NCBI GenBank assembly: GCA_003104905.1
Contig: PQAS01000058.1
Span: forward strand, 56,927 to 120,926
DNA from: Candidatus Methanoperedentaceae archaeon
GTDB taxonomy: Archaea > Halobacteriota > Methanosarcinia > Methanosarcinales > Methanoperedenaceae
Length of the DNA stretch: 64,000 nt
Direction of reading: 5' to 3'
How positions within the stretch are numbered: position 1 is the first letter of the stretch; each line of letters starts with the position of its first letter. The notes under the pieces are model-generated. The model was given only the letters and a program-made list of their open reading frames with translations, ran no database searches and had not been told where the DNA came from. The position numbers and the translations under genes are program-made. Positions 33,909 to 44,148 of the stretch are shown here, one piece after another.

Positions 33909-34903
33909 CGTGTCATTTCTTTTAATTCTTCAAGCTGCTTTTGCGTACCAACTGCCAGGAGTACGGAACTTTCTTTAATTATATCATCGGGTTTTGGATT
34001 CAATGATAACCTGCCCGCGGTCCACAGACCCACAATATTTGCTCCTATTTTATATCTGATTTTCGCATCCTTTAGTTTTGTTGAAATCAGGGAGCTTCCA
34101 GGATAGATCGGAAATTCCACAATATTCAGATTTTCAAAGAATCGAGTAGCTCCGGCAAGATGGTCTGTAAGCGGATCAACAGCTTTTCTTCCTATATATG
34201 TCCCGAATAATGTTTTAGGTGAAATTACCTGGTCAGCGCCTGCGTATTTCAAGTATCCGGCTTTGGCAACATCTTCAACAAGGGATATTACTTTGATGTC
34301 GCACAATTCTTTTGCAGTCAGGATTATTCCGGCATTTTTCTCATCATTCTGATTTGCTATCAGTATTTGACCGGAATAAACATTTGAATTCAAAAGAACA
34401 TTCTCATCAGATGCTTCCCCGTGAACGCAGATTATTTTTCTTGATATCAGATCCATGATATTCTTTTCGTTATCATCGATAACCACGAACGGTATCTTGT
34501 ATTCATCAAGTTCTACAATTAATGTTTCAACAAGCTGGTTATATCCACATATGATTATATGGCTCTTAAGATCCAGCGGAACTTTCCTGGGAAGTTCTTT
34601 CCGGATGATCTGCTCAAGCAAAGGGGTAATGACCAGGGGGAAAAGAAGGGCGAAAATCATTAATATGCCGGATAAAGAAACAATTATACTGAATAGACGG
34701 CCTGCTGTAGAAGTAAAATAAATATCGCCGTAACCAACGGTCGTAATGCTTACAATTACCCAGTAAATTGCTGTAATTAATCCGAAATCCCTGTTCTCAT
34801 ATATTCGCATCAGGTTCATGAAAACAACACTGTATGCTAAGACAAGAGATGAAAAAATTAAAATATAAGCAACAACAGATTTGCTTATTCGGAAGTTAAA
34901 CAT
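33905..34903 (-). CDS. Potassium channel with RCK (TrkA-N/C) domains
   Basis: This 332-aa channel subunit has two membrane helices (VVAYILIFSSLVLAYSVVFM and LFSIIVSLSGILMIFALLFPL). Between them is a pore loop with selectivity filter TTVGYGD. The cytosolic part holds RCK_N (HIIICGYNQLVETLIVEL) and RCK_C (VEFPIYPGSSLISTKLKDAKI). This is the MthK/GsuK plan. Together with the overlapping second RCK gene it forms a K+ efflux or uptake channel whose gating depends on ligand binding. Confidence 0.9.
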   Translation of the reverse strand: MFNFRISKSVVAYILIFSSLVLAYSVVFMNLMRIYENRDFGLITAIYWVIVSITTVGYGDIYFTSTAGRLFSIIVSLSGILMIFALLFPLVITPLLEQIIRKELPRKVPLDLKSHIIICGYNQLVETLIVELDEYKIPFVVIDDNEKNIMDLISRKIICVHGEASDENVLLNSNVYSGQILIANQNDEKNAGIILTAKELCDIKVISLVEDVAKAGYLKYAGADQVISPKTLFGTYIGRKAVDPLTDHLAGATRFFENLNIVEFPIYPGSSLISTKLKDAKIRYKIGANIVGLWTAGRLSLNPKPDDIIKESSVLLAVGTQKQLEELKEMTR

Positions 34904-34955
34904 TTATGCTATTATTGTATTGAGGAGTTAATAATATTAATGTCTGAATAACATA

Positions 34956-37900
34956 TCATAACTCTTTGAACAATATAATGATATCATTGAAGTCGATCCG
35001 TCCATTTCCATTAAAATCGAAACAGTTTACAGGCTCATTCTCTTTCATCCATTCAATGTAATTGAAGAATGTGACAACATCGTTGAAGTCTTTTCTGCCA
35101 TTCCCGTTAATATCTTCATAGAGTCCGTCATTATCAGGATCTGTTGGGGATTTAGAACTGCCGGGCAAAGGCAGAACCGAAATTATACTGATTTTCACCT
35201 TTGAGGTATCAGGTTCCATCCAGGCTCCATTGCCGTCATCCATACTCCTGACATTTATGTTCATATCAGTAATTCCAGGAGCATCTCCCCTGATCCCTAA
35301 TCTTGCAAGAATAATGTTGCTTGAACCATTCTTGATGGTTTCATTGAGGTCTGTTGCTTTTATCCAAACAGAATCGGAAGGTACAGAGCTATTATTGTGA
35401 AGTTCAGCTTTCAGGCCGGGAAAATCCACCGAGATTATCTTTGCCTTGCTTTCATTTGATAACGATACTGTGATGTTATAACCCGAAAGACCTGCCGGAG
35501 CAGTGTCAAGTGTCAGGTTAAGAAGTCGTGAGGAATTTACCGATATGTCAATACTACTGCTTTCAAATGAAACTTTCGGCTTTTTTGTTACCAGAGTCAG
35601 GTTCACAGAAGCGCTGCCTGAATTATTGAAAACATCAATATAGATGACAGTGATCTTATTCCATCCTTCATGAAGCATGACATTGTGAGAAAATTCAGTA
35701 GATGTACTATTATTTTCATCACGTACAATTATGCTTCCACCATTTTCGAACTCATGCAAAATAGAACCTTCTTTTATCCCTGATTTATCATATGCAGTAC
35801 CGTTAATGATAATATTGGGTGTATTTAAGAAAACTCCATTTTCCGGAGAATTGATGATAACAGCAGGCGGAATTGTATCAATGATCGTTGTATCAAGAAT
35901 TATAGTATCACTGACAGGATCAGCTTCTCCATTACTGTTCCTGGCTTTGAAATAAATTGTTTTTGGTCCATTGCCGCCGTTTAGCGTCCATGATCTGGTT
36001 GTTGAAAATGGTTCCCACAGGCTCCATGTGATATTATCGGAGCTAAAACTCATCTGTTCTGCATAACTTGCTGATAAACTTAGATTTACGGTTGTTGAAT
36101 TTGTAAAAACGTCGCCATTATTGATTTTGATGGAAAGGGAAAATGGTGGTTTTGAAATGTCAGTGATCACCTGATCATTCTTGGGATAGAATCTCAGGGT
36201 ATTATTATCTGCGATCTTAAAAACTATTTTCCCTATTATCAAGGATTCCGTATTCTTTGCCAGGCTTATAGGATTTTGATTTGTAAGCCTTACGTAATTA
36301 TTGTTCGCTTCTCTTACTATGAATGTCTCGAATACATTTCCTGCCTCTATTTCTTTTGCAGAATCTTTGTCGATCAGCCATCCATATTTTAACCGGATCA
36401 TATCTGAAAATGTTCCTGAAAATATCTGGTCAACATATATCGTGAACAAAAGTGCATCGGATTCACCTGCGATGGTGATTGTCTTGAAATACACTGCCTT
36501 CTGTTTTTCAGCCGTAGTATTATCTTCCGGGGCCTGGACAATAAATTCATCGAGCATTACTCCATCCTTTATTAAGGATAACCAGGCCTGTTTTGGAGTT
36601 GCCCTGGCATCCACGGCATTAATGATCAGTTCATAACCCTGCCCGAGAGACGATGTTTCACCGGTACCCAGGGTCATATTTTCATCTTTTCCCATCTCGA
36701 AAATGAGTTTTGTCTGCTTGTTCACTGCGCCTTTTATTGCAACATATTTTTCACCACGCCAGCCCGCAACATCGTAAGATCTCATTCCATTTACAAGCAC
36801 ACCCTCTTTTTCATATACTTTGAAATCAACCGGAGCTTTTGTAATGTTGAGGACAAGTTCATCTTCCGGTATTATCCTGGAAGAATAGTCAATAAGTGGT
36901 CTGGTGAAGCTAAGTGTCTCTGTCCGGATATTCGAATCCAGATCATAGTATAATTCTGCAAAATTGCCTCCATTCCATGAAGGTATTGAAAGCGGATCAA
37001 CAGCCACTTCTCCCCTGATCTCATAGGTTCCGGGAGCATTGAATCCCACAAATGGATAGAATCTCAGCTCATTGGAATCCGCGACCTTAAGTTTATATTT
37101 ATCGAACAAAAGCGGCTCGGTATTTCCTGTAAGATCGATTTGATTTCTATTCCTGACATCGATGTAATTTGAATTCGCTGCTTTCACAATGAATTTGTCG
37201 AATATGTCCCCGGATTTTATTTCATTCGTATTGTTTTCGTTTATTAGCCATGCATATTTGAACTGGGCCATATCCGATAATGCACTATGGAAGATCCTGT
37301 CAACATAGACCGTGAATAAGAGGGCATTTGATTCACCTTCGATGGTATTGGTCACGTAAGATACGTTATTCTCTGATACGACGAATTCTTCATTTACTCC
37401 ACCTTCTTTTCTGAAAGTGAACCATACCTGTCTTGGGGAAGAATTAGCATCTATAGCAATGATTTTAAGCTCATAACCTGAGCCAAGTGACCATGTTTCA
37501 CCGTTTGCAAGAGTTTTTTTGTCATCTCCATCCATCTCAAGTATAAGATTTGCCAGTTTATTCGCAGCGCCTTTTATTGCCACACGTTTTTCTCCCTGCC
37601 AGCCCACAATATCGTAAGACCTCTTTCCATTTACCAGAACACCCTTTTTTTGGTATGCCATGAAATCCAATGGGACTTTTGTAGTCCAATATTGCATTAC
37701 GTCTTTTTCAATGACCCTTGAATTATTCAGGACGCTCAGATTTTGAGAAATATTAAAGCTCTCTGTCTTAATACCATATTTCAGGTCATAGAAGAAACCC
37801 GCAAATGTCAATGCATTCCATGAAGGGTCATTCGTCTCATTTACAACAGAGCCACGAATCACTATCTTACTTTTTAAAGGCAATGTATCAAGAATTATGG

Positions 37901-40277
37901 TGTCACTGGCAACATAAGATTGGCCTGCATTATTTCTGGTTTTAAGATTTACGGTCTTTATGCCGTCACCATCGGCTAATCTCCATGATTTTGTTGTATT
38001 ATACGCTTCCCAGGGGCTCCATGATGAACCGTCATTACTGAAGCTCATCTCATTTGCAGCTGCTGCTGATATGCTCAGGATGACATCTCTTGATCTTGTG
38101 TAAGTACTACCCTGGTTTATCAAAATTGATAGGGAATGAGGTGGCCGTTCAGTCAACTCTATGACAAAGTCAACTTTGGGGTAGAATCTCAAAGTTTCGC
38201 TATCTGATACTTTGAATTTTATGTCACCTAGTAAAGATATTTCAGCATTTTTGGATAATACAATCGGCATTTCATTACTAAGTTTGATTTCGCTGGTGTT
38301 CAAAGCTTTTACTCCGAAGACTCCAAATTTATCCCCCTCCTTTATTTCAATCGCTGAATCCTTATCTATGAGCCACCCATATCTGAACTGGACCAGGTCT
38401 GTGGTTGAACCTGAGAAAACACTATCAACATATAATGTGAACAGGAGCATATCTGTTTCATTAAGGATCGTCAGGGCTTTATTATAAACAGCCTTTTGTT
38501 TGTCCGGGATAGTGGTGCCATTCGGGGCCTGGCCTGTGGCTTTGTCTATTACTTTACCATCCTTTCTTAAAGTGAAATTTACTTCCCTTGGTGAAATTTT
38601 TGCGTTAATACTATCGATTTTCAATTCATAACCTGAACCAAGTGACCATATCTCACCAGGGGCAAGACTCTTTTTTTCATATGGGTCCATCTCGAATAGC
38701 AGTCTTGCAAGTTTATTGGAGGAACCATTGATAGCTACCCATTTTCGACCCTGCCATCCTACTACATCATACCAGGTACTGCCTCTGATATTGACACCCT
38801 TTTTATCAAAAGCCGTAAAATTTTCGCGAATCTTTGTTGTACTATAAATTAATTCATCTGTACCTATCAATCCGCTTGCATTGAAAGGTTCTACAATCTC
38901 CAATGTCTCAGAATACCCATTGCTGTCCAGATCATAATATAATCCTGCAAATGTCCGGCCCGTCCATGAATGCAATGTTGACCCGTTGAACACAGGTCCT
39001 CTTGCTTCATATTTACCTGATTGGGCGGGTTGAACAATTGGATTGTATCTAAGACTATCATTATCTGCTACAATTATTTTGAGATCCCCCATAAGATCTA
39101 CTATGCTTCCCCTGCTCAGACTCATTGAGTCATTATTCCTCATTGTTATTTGATCTTTATTTACCTGTGTTATTTCCATCAGGCCGAATTTGTTCCCGGC
39201 TTTTACCCGGATAAAATCCTCTGATATCTGGAAAATCCCTTTTAAGAAAGCGGCCTGAAATTCAGTTCCTGCGAAGACATTATCGAACCTGACAAATATA
39301 ACCGGAAGATCATCAACGTTCCCCATTCTCTTGCTGTAAACGTATGTCTCACCACTTCTAAGTATTGACGAATCAACTATAGTGCCATCTTTCAGCAACA
39401 GCAAAAGCATTGTCCTTCCATTCACATCAATATCCATCGCCTTAAGGACATAACCATCCTTCAAAGCCACTGTGCCATTGACAGATATAGTTCTCTTTAT
39501 AGTATCATCCAAGAGCACTTTATGAAGCTGTCCCGAGGCAAGTGTGCTCATATTGCTAAAGTTGACATCGGGTTGTGTAATCGGAGGGATGGTGTTTTCA
39601 GTATAACCGGCAAAATACCTGTTACCCATGAAGCCAACGACCTGGTATTTGCCGAAATTCGAGTGATTAAAGCTAACTTCCTGGGGATGTGTTGAATAAT
39701 CAATAGCATTTACAGGGATTATCCTCCCGGCTATGGAATTAACATGTAATGTCTCGGTTCCTATATCGTCTCTTAAATCATAGAAAAAACCTGGAAAATT
39801 GTTCGCATCCCACAAGAATGGACCCTGTGCAGCTTCACCTCTTATTTCTACCGGACCGTATCCTGTAGAGCATATAGTCGATGACGAACTTGTTATTCCA
39901 ATGTCAACTTTGTTGTTTGTTCCTTTGTTGTCAATATTCCTTGAAGCTGCTATCTTGCCGTCTACCAAGAAAGTTATGGTTTCACCTTCTACCACGCCTT
40001 CGTCGGCTGGAGTTTCTGGATCGTCCCATTCCACAATAACCTGGTATGCAGCATCCGGAAGGCTCATTGTGCTTGCAACCTCTTTGCATGAGGAGTCAAG
40101 AACAATTATCCGGGCATCTGACTTTGCGACCCCATCAACGGTCACAAAACCCCAGTATGAAGTCGCATAAGGCATTGCCTGGACCAGAGGAACCATGAGC
40201 AACAATACAATACCTAAAATTCGGAATCCATTCGCTATTCTTTTAGTATTTTCTTTGGAAATATAATTCGATACCAT
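34956..40277 (-). CDS. Giant S-layer-type surface protein with cohesin-like and dockerin-like C-terminus
   Basis: This 1773-aa exported protein has a signal peptide (about 15-35). Four Methanosarcina-type S-layer domains are marked by W-x-FAGLYYDL-like phrases: FPGFFYDLRDDIGTETL, FAGLYYDLDSNGYSETL, FAGFFYDLKYGIKTESF and FAELYYDLDSNIRTETL. Two Ig-like inserts (MSFSNDGSSWSPWEAY, MSFSSDNITWSLWEPF) separate them. An Ig-like NSPENGVFLNTPNIIINGTAYD domain and a cohesin-like domain (about 1575-1700, SFESSSIDISVNSSRLLNLTLD) follow. The last 60 residues have two dockerin-type Ca-binding repeats (DPDNDGLYEDINGNGRKDFNDV; DFNGNGRIDFNDI). It probably belongs to the cell envelope and could crosslink to other dockerin or cohesin proteins. 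Confidence 0.88.
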   Translation of the reverse strand: MVSNYISKENTKRIANGFRILGIVLLLMVPLVQAMPYATSYWGFVTVDGVAKSDARIIVLDSSCKEVASTMSLPDAAYQVIVEWDDPETPADEGVVEGETITFLVDGKIAASRNIDNKGTNNKVDIGITSSSSTICSTGYGPVEIRGEAAQGPFLWDANNFPGFFYDLRDDIGTETLHVNSIAGRIIPVNAIDYSTHPQEVSFNHSNFGKYQVVGFMGNRYFAGYTENTIPPITQPDVNFSNMSTLASGQLHKVLLDDTIKRTISVNGTVALKDGYVLKAMDIDVNGRTMLLLLLKDGTIVDSSILRSGETYVYSKRMGNVDDLPVIFVRFDNVFAGTEFQAAFLKGIFQISEDFIRVKAGNKFGLMEITQVNKDQITMRNNDSMSLSRGSIVDLMGDLKIIVADNDSLRYNPIVQPAQSGKYEARGPVFNGSTLHSWTGRTFAGLYYDLDSNGYSETLEIVEPFNASGLIGTDELIYSTTKIRENFTAFDKKGVNIRGSTWYDVVGWQGRKWVAINGSSNKLARLLFEMDPYEKKSLAPGEIWSLGSGYELKIDSINAKISPREVNFTLRKDGKVIDKATGQAPNGTTIPDKQKAVYNKALTILNETDMLLFTLYVDSVFSGSTTDLVQFRYGWLIDKDSAIEIKEGDKFGVFGVKALNTSEIKLSNEMPIVLSKNAEISLLGDIKFKVSDSETLRFYPKVDFVIELTERPPHSLSILINQGSTYTRSRDVILSISAAAANEMSFSNDGSSWSPWEAYNTTKSWRLADGDGIKTVNLKTRNNAGQSYVASDTIILDTLPLKSKIVIRGSVVNETNDPSWNALTFAGFFYDLKYGIKTESFNISQNLSVLNNSRVIEKDVMQYWTTKVPLDFMAYQKKGVLVNGKRSYDIVGWQGEKRVAIKGAANKLANLILEMDGDDKKTLANGETWSLGSGYELKIIAIDANSSPRQVWFTFRKEGGVNEEFVVSENNVSYVTNTIEGESNALLFTVYVDRIFHSALSDMAQFKYAWLINENNTNEIKSGDIFDKFIVKAANSNYIDVRNRNQIDLTGNTEPLLFDKYKLKVADSNELRFYPFVGFNAPGTYEIRGEVAVDPLSIPSWNGGNFAELYYDLDSNIRTETLSFTRPLIDYSSRIIPEDELVLNITKAPVDFKVYEKEGVLVNGMRSYDVAGWRGEKYVAIKGAVNKQTKLIFEMGKDENMTLGTGETSSLGQGYELIINAVDARATPKQAWLSLIKDGVMLDEFIVQAPEDNTTAEKQKAVYFKTITIAGESDALLFTIYVDQIFSGTFSDMIRLKYGWLIDKDSAKEIEAGNVFETFIVREANNNYVRLTNQNPISLAKNTESLIIGKIVFKIADNNTLRFYPKNDQVITDISKPPFSLSIKINNGDVFTNSTTVNLSLSASYAEQMSFSSDNITWSLWEPFSTTRSWTLNGGNGPKTIYFKARNSNGEADPVSDTIILDTTIIDTIPPAVIINSPENGVFLNTPNIIINGTAYDKSGIKEGSILHEFENGGSIIVRDENNSTSTEFSHNVMLHEGWNKITVIYIDVFNNSGSASVNLTLVTKKPKVSFESSSIDISVNSSRLLNLTLDTAPAGLSGYNITVSLSNESKAKIISVDFPGLKAELHNNSSVPSDSVWIKATDLNETIKNGSSNIILARLGIRGDAPGITDMNINVRSMDDGNGAWMEPDTSKVKISIISVLPLPGSSKSPTDPDNDGLYEDINGNGRKDFNDVVTFFNYIEWMKENEPVNCFDFNGNGRIDFNDIIILFKEL

Positions 40278-40414
40278 TTTCCCACTTATTCCTTTTATAT
40301 GGTGATTTCATAATCTGCTTTTCTTTTGACCACCACATCATAAACATTATAATAATACTATATTAGATTTACTGTTTGATTTTTTATATTAAATCCGGGA
40401 TTCTTGAAGGTAAA

Positions 40415-40460
40415 TAATATATATAGATACAACCAACTTGGCGAAGAAATATCAGGAGGA
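40415..40460 (+). promoter_or_regulatory. hppA promoter and ribosome-binding site
   Basis: A TATA-like AATATATATAG lies at about 40416-40426. A strong AGGAGGA ribosome-binding site at 40454-40460 precedes ATG 40464 and fixes that start. The same frame is open from 40404, but those codons lie in the promoter. Confidence 0.6.
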
Positions 40461-40463
40461 ATT

Positions 40464-42518
40464 ATGGCAATTGCTGATTTATTGTTGTATAGCGCCCCGC
40501 TTGCGGGAATTATTGGTTTAATATTTGCAGTGTATCTTGTTTTGTATATTTTGAAACTTGATCCCGGAACAGATAAGATGAAAGAGATCGCCTCAGCCAT
40601 TCAGGAAGGCGCCATGGCCTATCTGAACAGGCAGTACAAGACCGTGGCAGTAATCGCAGTAATACTTACTATACTGATTGCTCTGGCGATAAATATTGAA
40701 ACGGCTTTAGCGTTTGTACTTGGAGCGGTAATGTCAGCAGCAGCAGGATACCTGGGTATGAACATATCCGTTCGAAGCAATGTGCGCTGTGCCAATGCCG
40801 CCAAAGAGGGAATGAAAAAAGCCCTCGATGTTGCTTTTAGGGGCGGCGCCGTAACAGGAATATCTGTTGCAAGCCTTGCACTTCTTGGTGTTAGCGGATT
40901 GTTCATAGCTTTCGGAGCAAAAGTCGATGCCGTAGATAAAATAGTAGGTTTTGGGTTTGGAGCATCACTTATCAGCCTTTTTGCGAGGATAGGCGGCGGC
41001 ATTTATACAAAAGCAGCGGATGTGGGAACAGACCTTGTGGGAAAAGTAGAGGCGGGGATACCGGAGGACGACCCGAGAAATCCGGGTGTCATTGCAGACA
41101 ATGTCGGGGATAATGTTGGTGACTGCGCCGGAATGGCGGCAGACCTTTTTGAGACGTATGCAGTAACTGCTCTGGGCGCAATGCTTATCGGAGTTACCGT
41201 GATAGAAACTTTTCCGAATGCGGTCGTTTATCCGTTAGCGATCGGAGCGGCAGCTATTATTGCTTCCATAATCGGCATATTCTTCGTAAAACTAGGAAAA
41301 TCAGGAAACATAATGGGTGCAATGTATAATGGGGCAATCGTTGCGGGAATAATATCATTGATCCTGTTCTATCTGATAACTGCGCAGATGATGGATGGCG
41401 ATATTGGCTTATTCATAAGCGCACTTGTGGGTCTTGGCGTGACTGCAGCAATGATAATCATTACTGAATATTATACATCAACAGAGCACGGCCCTGTTAA
41501 AGCGATTGCAGATGCATCAGTGACAGGTCCGGGAACAAATATCATTACAGGTCTTTCTGTAGGTCTTCAGAGTACGGCTTTACCGGTGATCGTTATTTGT
41601 GCAGGCATCCTGACTTCATATATGGTCATGGGGGGCGGAACACTGGGATTATATGGCATTGCGATAGCAGCGGCGGCAATGTTGTCCGTTACCGGTATAA
41701 TAATAGCTATTGACTCCTATGGCCCTATCACGGACAATGCAGGCGGAATAGCTGAAATGGCTGAACTGCCAAAGGAAGTAAGGGATATCACGGACCCGCT
41801 GGATGCCGTTGGCAATACCACAAAAGCAGTAACTAAAGGTTATGCAATAGGTTCGGCAGCCCTGGGCGCCCTGGCTCTGTATGCAGCCTACAGCAGCGAG
41901 ATAACCAAACTGCGCGGAACTCCGCTTGAACTTAATCTATCAGACCCGATGGTACTGGTCGGATTGCTGATCGGAGGCATGATCCCATTCCTGTTCGCAA
42001 GTTTCCTGATGGGAGCTGTGGGAAGGGCGGCAACCACCATAGTTACAGAAATAAGGCGCCAGTTCAGGGAAATTAAAGGCATAATGGAAGGAAAGGCAAA
42101 ACCGGATTACGGACGCTGTGTGGATATCGTTACCATCGCAGCCCAGAAGGAAATGATAATACCCGGTCTTCTTGCAGTGCTTTCCCCCCTTGTAGTAGGT
42201 TTCGTCCTGGGCCCGGTAGCACTGGGAGGTCTTCTTATAGGAGTAATTATCTCAGGACTGCTTCTTGCTCTTATGATGACAACAGGAGGAGCGGCATGGG
42301 ATAACGCCAAGAAATACATCGAATCAGGAAATCTTGGCGGAAAGAGACTGCCTGACGGCAGTAAGAACCCGACTCATGCGGCAGCGGTTGTGGGCGATAC
42401 AGTTGGCGACCCCACAAAGGATACGGCAGGTCCGGCTATCAATCCATTGATAAAGGTCATGAATATCGTGGCAATATTATTTGCTGCACTGATATTGAAA
42501 TATAATCTGATGGGATAA
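40464..42518 (+). CDS. hppA: Membrane-bound ion-translocating pyrophosphatase
   Basis: This 684-aa protein with about 16 membrane helices couples PPi hydrolysis to ion pumping. Substrate-site motifs are [63 protein letters not shown] and the C-terminal [31 protein letters not shown]. The sequence [10 protein letters not shown] carries Lys where K+-dependent enzymes have Ala, so this should be a K+-independent enzyme, usually H+-pumping. Such pumps recycle PPi energy in low-energy metabolisms such as methane oxidation. Confidence 0.95.
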   Translation: MAIADLLLYSAPLAGIIGLIFAVYLVLYILKLDPGTDKMKEIASAIQEGAMAYLNRQYKTVAVIAVILTILIALAINIETALAFVLGAVMSAAAGYLGMNISVRSNVRCANAAKEGMKKALDVAFRGGAVTGISVASLALLGVSGLFIAFGAKVDAVDKIVGFGFGASLISLFARIGGGIYTKAADVGTDLVGKVEAGIPEDDPRNPGVIADNVGDNVGDCAGMAADLFETYAVTALGAMLIGVTVIETFPNAVVYPLAIGAAAIIASIIGIFFVKLGKSGNIMGAMYNGAIVAGIISLILFYLITAQMMDGDIGLFISALVGLGVTAAMIIITEYYTSTEHGPVKAIADASVTGPGTNIITGLSVGLQSTALPVIVICAGILTSYMVMGGGTLGLYGIAIAAAAMLSVTGIIIAIDSYGPITDNAGGIAEMAELPKEVRDITDPLDAVGNTTKAVTKGYAIGSAALGALALYAAYSSEITKLRGTPLELNLSDPMVLVGLLIGGMIPFLFASFLMGAVGRAATTIVTEIRRQFREIKGIMEGKAKPDYGRCVDIVTIAAQKEMIIPGLLAVLSPLVVGFVLGPVALGGLLIGVIISGLLLALMMTTGGAAWDNAKKYIESGNLGGKRLPDGSKNPTHAAAVVGDTVGDPTKDTAGPAINPLIKVMNIVAILFAALILKYNLMG

Positions 42519-42527
42519 AAAAAGTAT

Positions 42528-42556
42528 AAGTCTGTGCGGAGAAGCCGCATAGACTT
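42528..42556. terminator. Bidirectional terminator hairpin, copy 1
   Basis: AAGTCTGTGCGG (42528-42539) pairs with CCGCATAGACTT (42545-42556), with one G-U pair, and a 5-base loop. T-rich runs lie on both sides (42558-42563 on plus; the A-run at 42517-42523 gives T's on minus). It stands between the convergent ends of hppA and the first peroxidase gene. A near-copy follows the second peroxidase gene. Confidence 0.8.
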
Positions 42557-42571
42557 GATTTTTTAAGTGTT

Positions 42572-43807
42572 CTATTTTTTTGGGATGTATCCATCCGAGA
42601 GAGTTTTCAGGAATGCAACTATATCTGACTCTTCTTGCGGTGTCAAAGAAAGATTACCCATTTCATCCTTGTTTACATTAGCGGATACTTCGGCTGGTTG
42701 CCAGTGCTTGCCTTTCCAGCCAGCTCCAGGTACATCTCTTGTATTATAGAAATGTACTATCTCTTTGAGAGACTTGAAGTAACCGTTGTGCCCATAAGCT
42801 TTTATAAAGGATTTATGAGGTCTTTTGTCCACATTGCGAAGCGTAGGAACTTTGTGCATACCATAATTATTCACTGCCGCATTCTGATATTCTGTTGTAT
42901 TAAGGAATTCTCCAAGCCCGTGATCTATCCAATTAATTCCTCCTCCCATTCCATTCCAGCGATATTCATAGTAGAATGGGTTCATAGGATCTTTTGGGAT
43001 TCCCAAGTTATGATATGAAAAGTCAGTGAACAACGGTGGCACATGGCAGTTTGCACACCGGGCTGTAGTGGAATTATTGAACAACTCAAGTCCCCGCATC
43101 TCCTTTGGTGTCAATGTGGCATTCCCTTTCATATAGTAATCATATTTTGAGGTGAATGGATTAACCTCAGTTGATCTCTCGTACGCCGCAATTGACCTGG
43201 CAATATTATTAAAGGCATCATCCGTGATATTTCGATCCCCGGAGGAGAGATTAGCCTGTCCATGTTCTTTTGAGCAGACTTTTTTAATATCCTCAGGCCA
43301 TTTGACAGAAGAGGATTCATTGCCCCACACCTGTTTGTAGAGATTACTGTAATCAGAATCGTTGACACGGTATACAACACATGCCGAATCAGGCAATCCC
43401 TGTTCCATCGGATTCAGGAATGGTCCTTTAGCTTGCTCTGCCAGAGGATCTCCTAATGTCCAACCAGTTGCCCTGCCATCCCAGAACATTCCACCAATCC
43501 ATAAACCTGTACTATTATTCAGAACAGGACTATCCCCTGCATAAGCTGCTGCAGGAGGTTTTCGGTTCCCGAACCTTCCATCAATAGATCCTTCGTAAAC
43601 TGATCCCAGTATATTTATTATAGAATCAGGCCCCGTGAATCCAACCTGCGGTGAATGACAGGCGGCACATGCCTGGTTTTCATTGATGGATAATTTTTTG
43701 TCGAAAAATATATTCTTTCCTAATTGTTCCTTATCATTTAATGCTGCTACAGTTGCAGCGGTCAGCAGCAGGATTATTGCACAAATCCATAATCTTTTTC
43801 TTAACAT
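42572..43807 (-). CDS. Secreted diheme cytochrome c peroxidase / MauG-like protein, paralog 1
   Basis: This 411-aa protein has a signal peptide (RLWICAIILLLTAATVAAL). Two heme c sites are visible: CAACHSPQVGFTGPD near residue 45 and CANCHVPPLFTDF in the second half. The KLSINENQACAACH, RGLELFNNS, TLRNVDKRPH and C-terminal LKTLSDGY phrases are those of the CcpA/MauG family, which reduce H2O2 or oxidise protein substrates. It lies outside the membrane. It is a tandem duplicate of the next peroxidase gene; this copy carries a 'GHGQ'-region insert absent from the other. Its leader and terminator are also duplicated. Confidence 0.9.
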   Translation of the reverse strand: MLRKRLWICAIILLLTAATVAALNDKEQLGKNIFFDKKLSINENQACAACHSPQVGFTGPDSIINILGSVYEGSIDGRFGNRKPPAAAYAGDSPVLNNSTGLWIGGMFWDGRATGWTLGDPLAEQAKGPFLNPMEQGLPDSACVVYRVNDSDYSNLYKQVWGNESSSVKWPEDIKKVCSKEHGQANLSSGDRNITDDAFNNIARSIAAYERSTEVNPFTSKYDYYMKGNATLTPKEMRGLELFNNSTTARCANCHVPPLFTDFSYHNLGIPKDPMNPFYYEYRWNGMGGGINWIDHGLGEFLNTTEYQNAAVNNYGMHKVPTLRNVDKRPHKSFIKAYGHNGYFKSLKEIVHFYNTRDVPGAGWKGKHWQPAEVSANVNKDEMGNLSLTPQEESDIVAFLKTLSDGYIPKK

Positions 43808-43843
43808 ATCGTTGATTTCCCCCTAATATTATTTATCAGATTT

Positions 43844-43999
43844 TTGCCAGGAAAAACAGGTAGTTGACATCACAAATAGCAGCCACTATTCTAAAAATTA
43901 TGTTGTATTCCAGACCAGTTTTCCCACGTGTCTTCTCTGTGGGAGAAGACAAATCAATATGATATGTTATAAGATAAAAACATTATGTTAATGCAAAAT
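43844..43999 (-). promoter_or_regulatory. Conserved structured leader and upstream box of peroxidase paralog 1
   Basis: Read on minus, the order is: an upstream box ATTTTGCATTAACATAATGT (43980-43999), a TATA-like region (about 43963-43978), stem H1 GTCTTCTC/GAGAAGAC with 5-base loop (43930-43950), the phrase GTGGGAAAAC, an imperfect repeat AATAGT..GCTATT (43875-43890), and TTTTTCCTGGCAA (about 43844-43856). All elements recur in the same order before the second paralog at 45338-45490. If transcription starts after the TATA element, both stems lie in the 5' untranslated RNA. The conservation is seen; the regulatory function is inferred. Confidence 0.65.
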
Positions 44000-44106
44000 T
44001 ATATAAACAGTTATTCCTTAACCTGCCTGGCACATCTCAAATGAATCCACGTATGTTTTGAGCCGTAACAGATATGGAAAATTGCCTGATGGGGCAAAAA
44101 AGTATG

Positions 44107-44133
44107 AGTCTGTGCGATGAAGCCGCACGGACT
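44107..44133. terminator. Terminator hairpin, copy 2
   Basis: AGTCTGTGCG (44107-44116) pairs with CGCACGGACT (44124-44133) across a 7-base loop, with T-rich flanks on both strands. It lies just downstream of the second peroxidase gene and is plainly a duplicate of the hairpin at 42528-42556. Confidence 0.8.
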
Positions 44134-44148
44134 TGATTTTTGGAGTTT

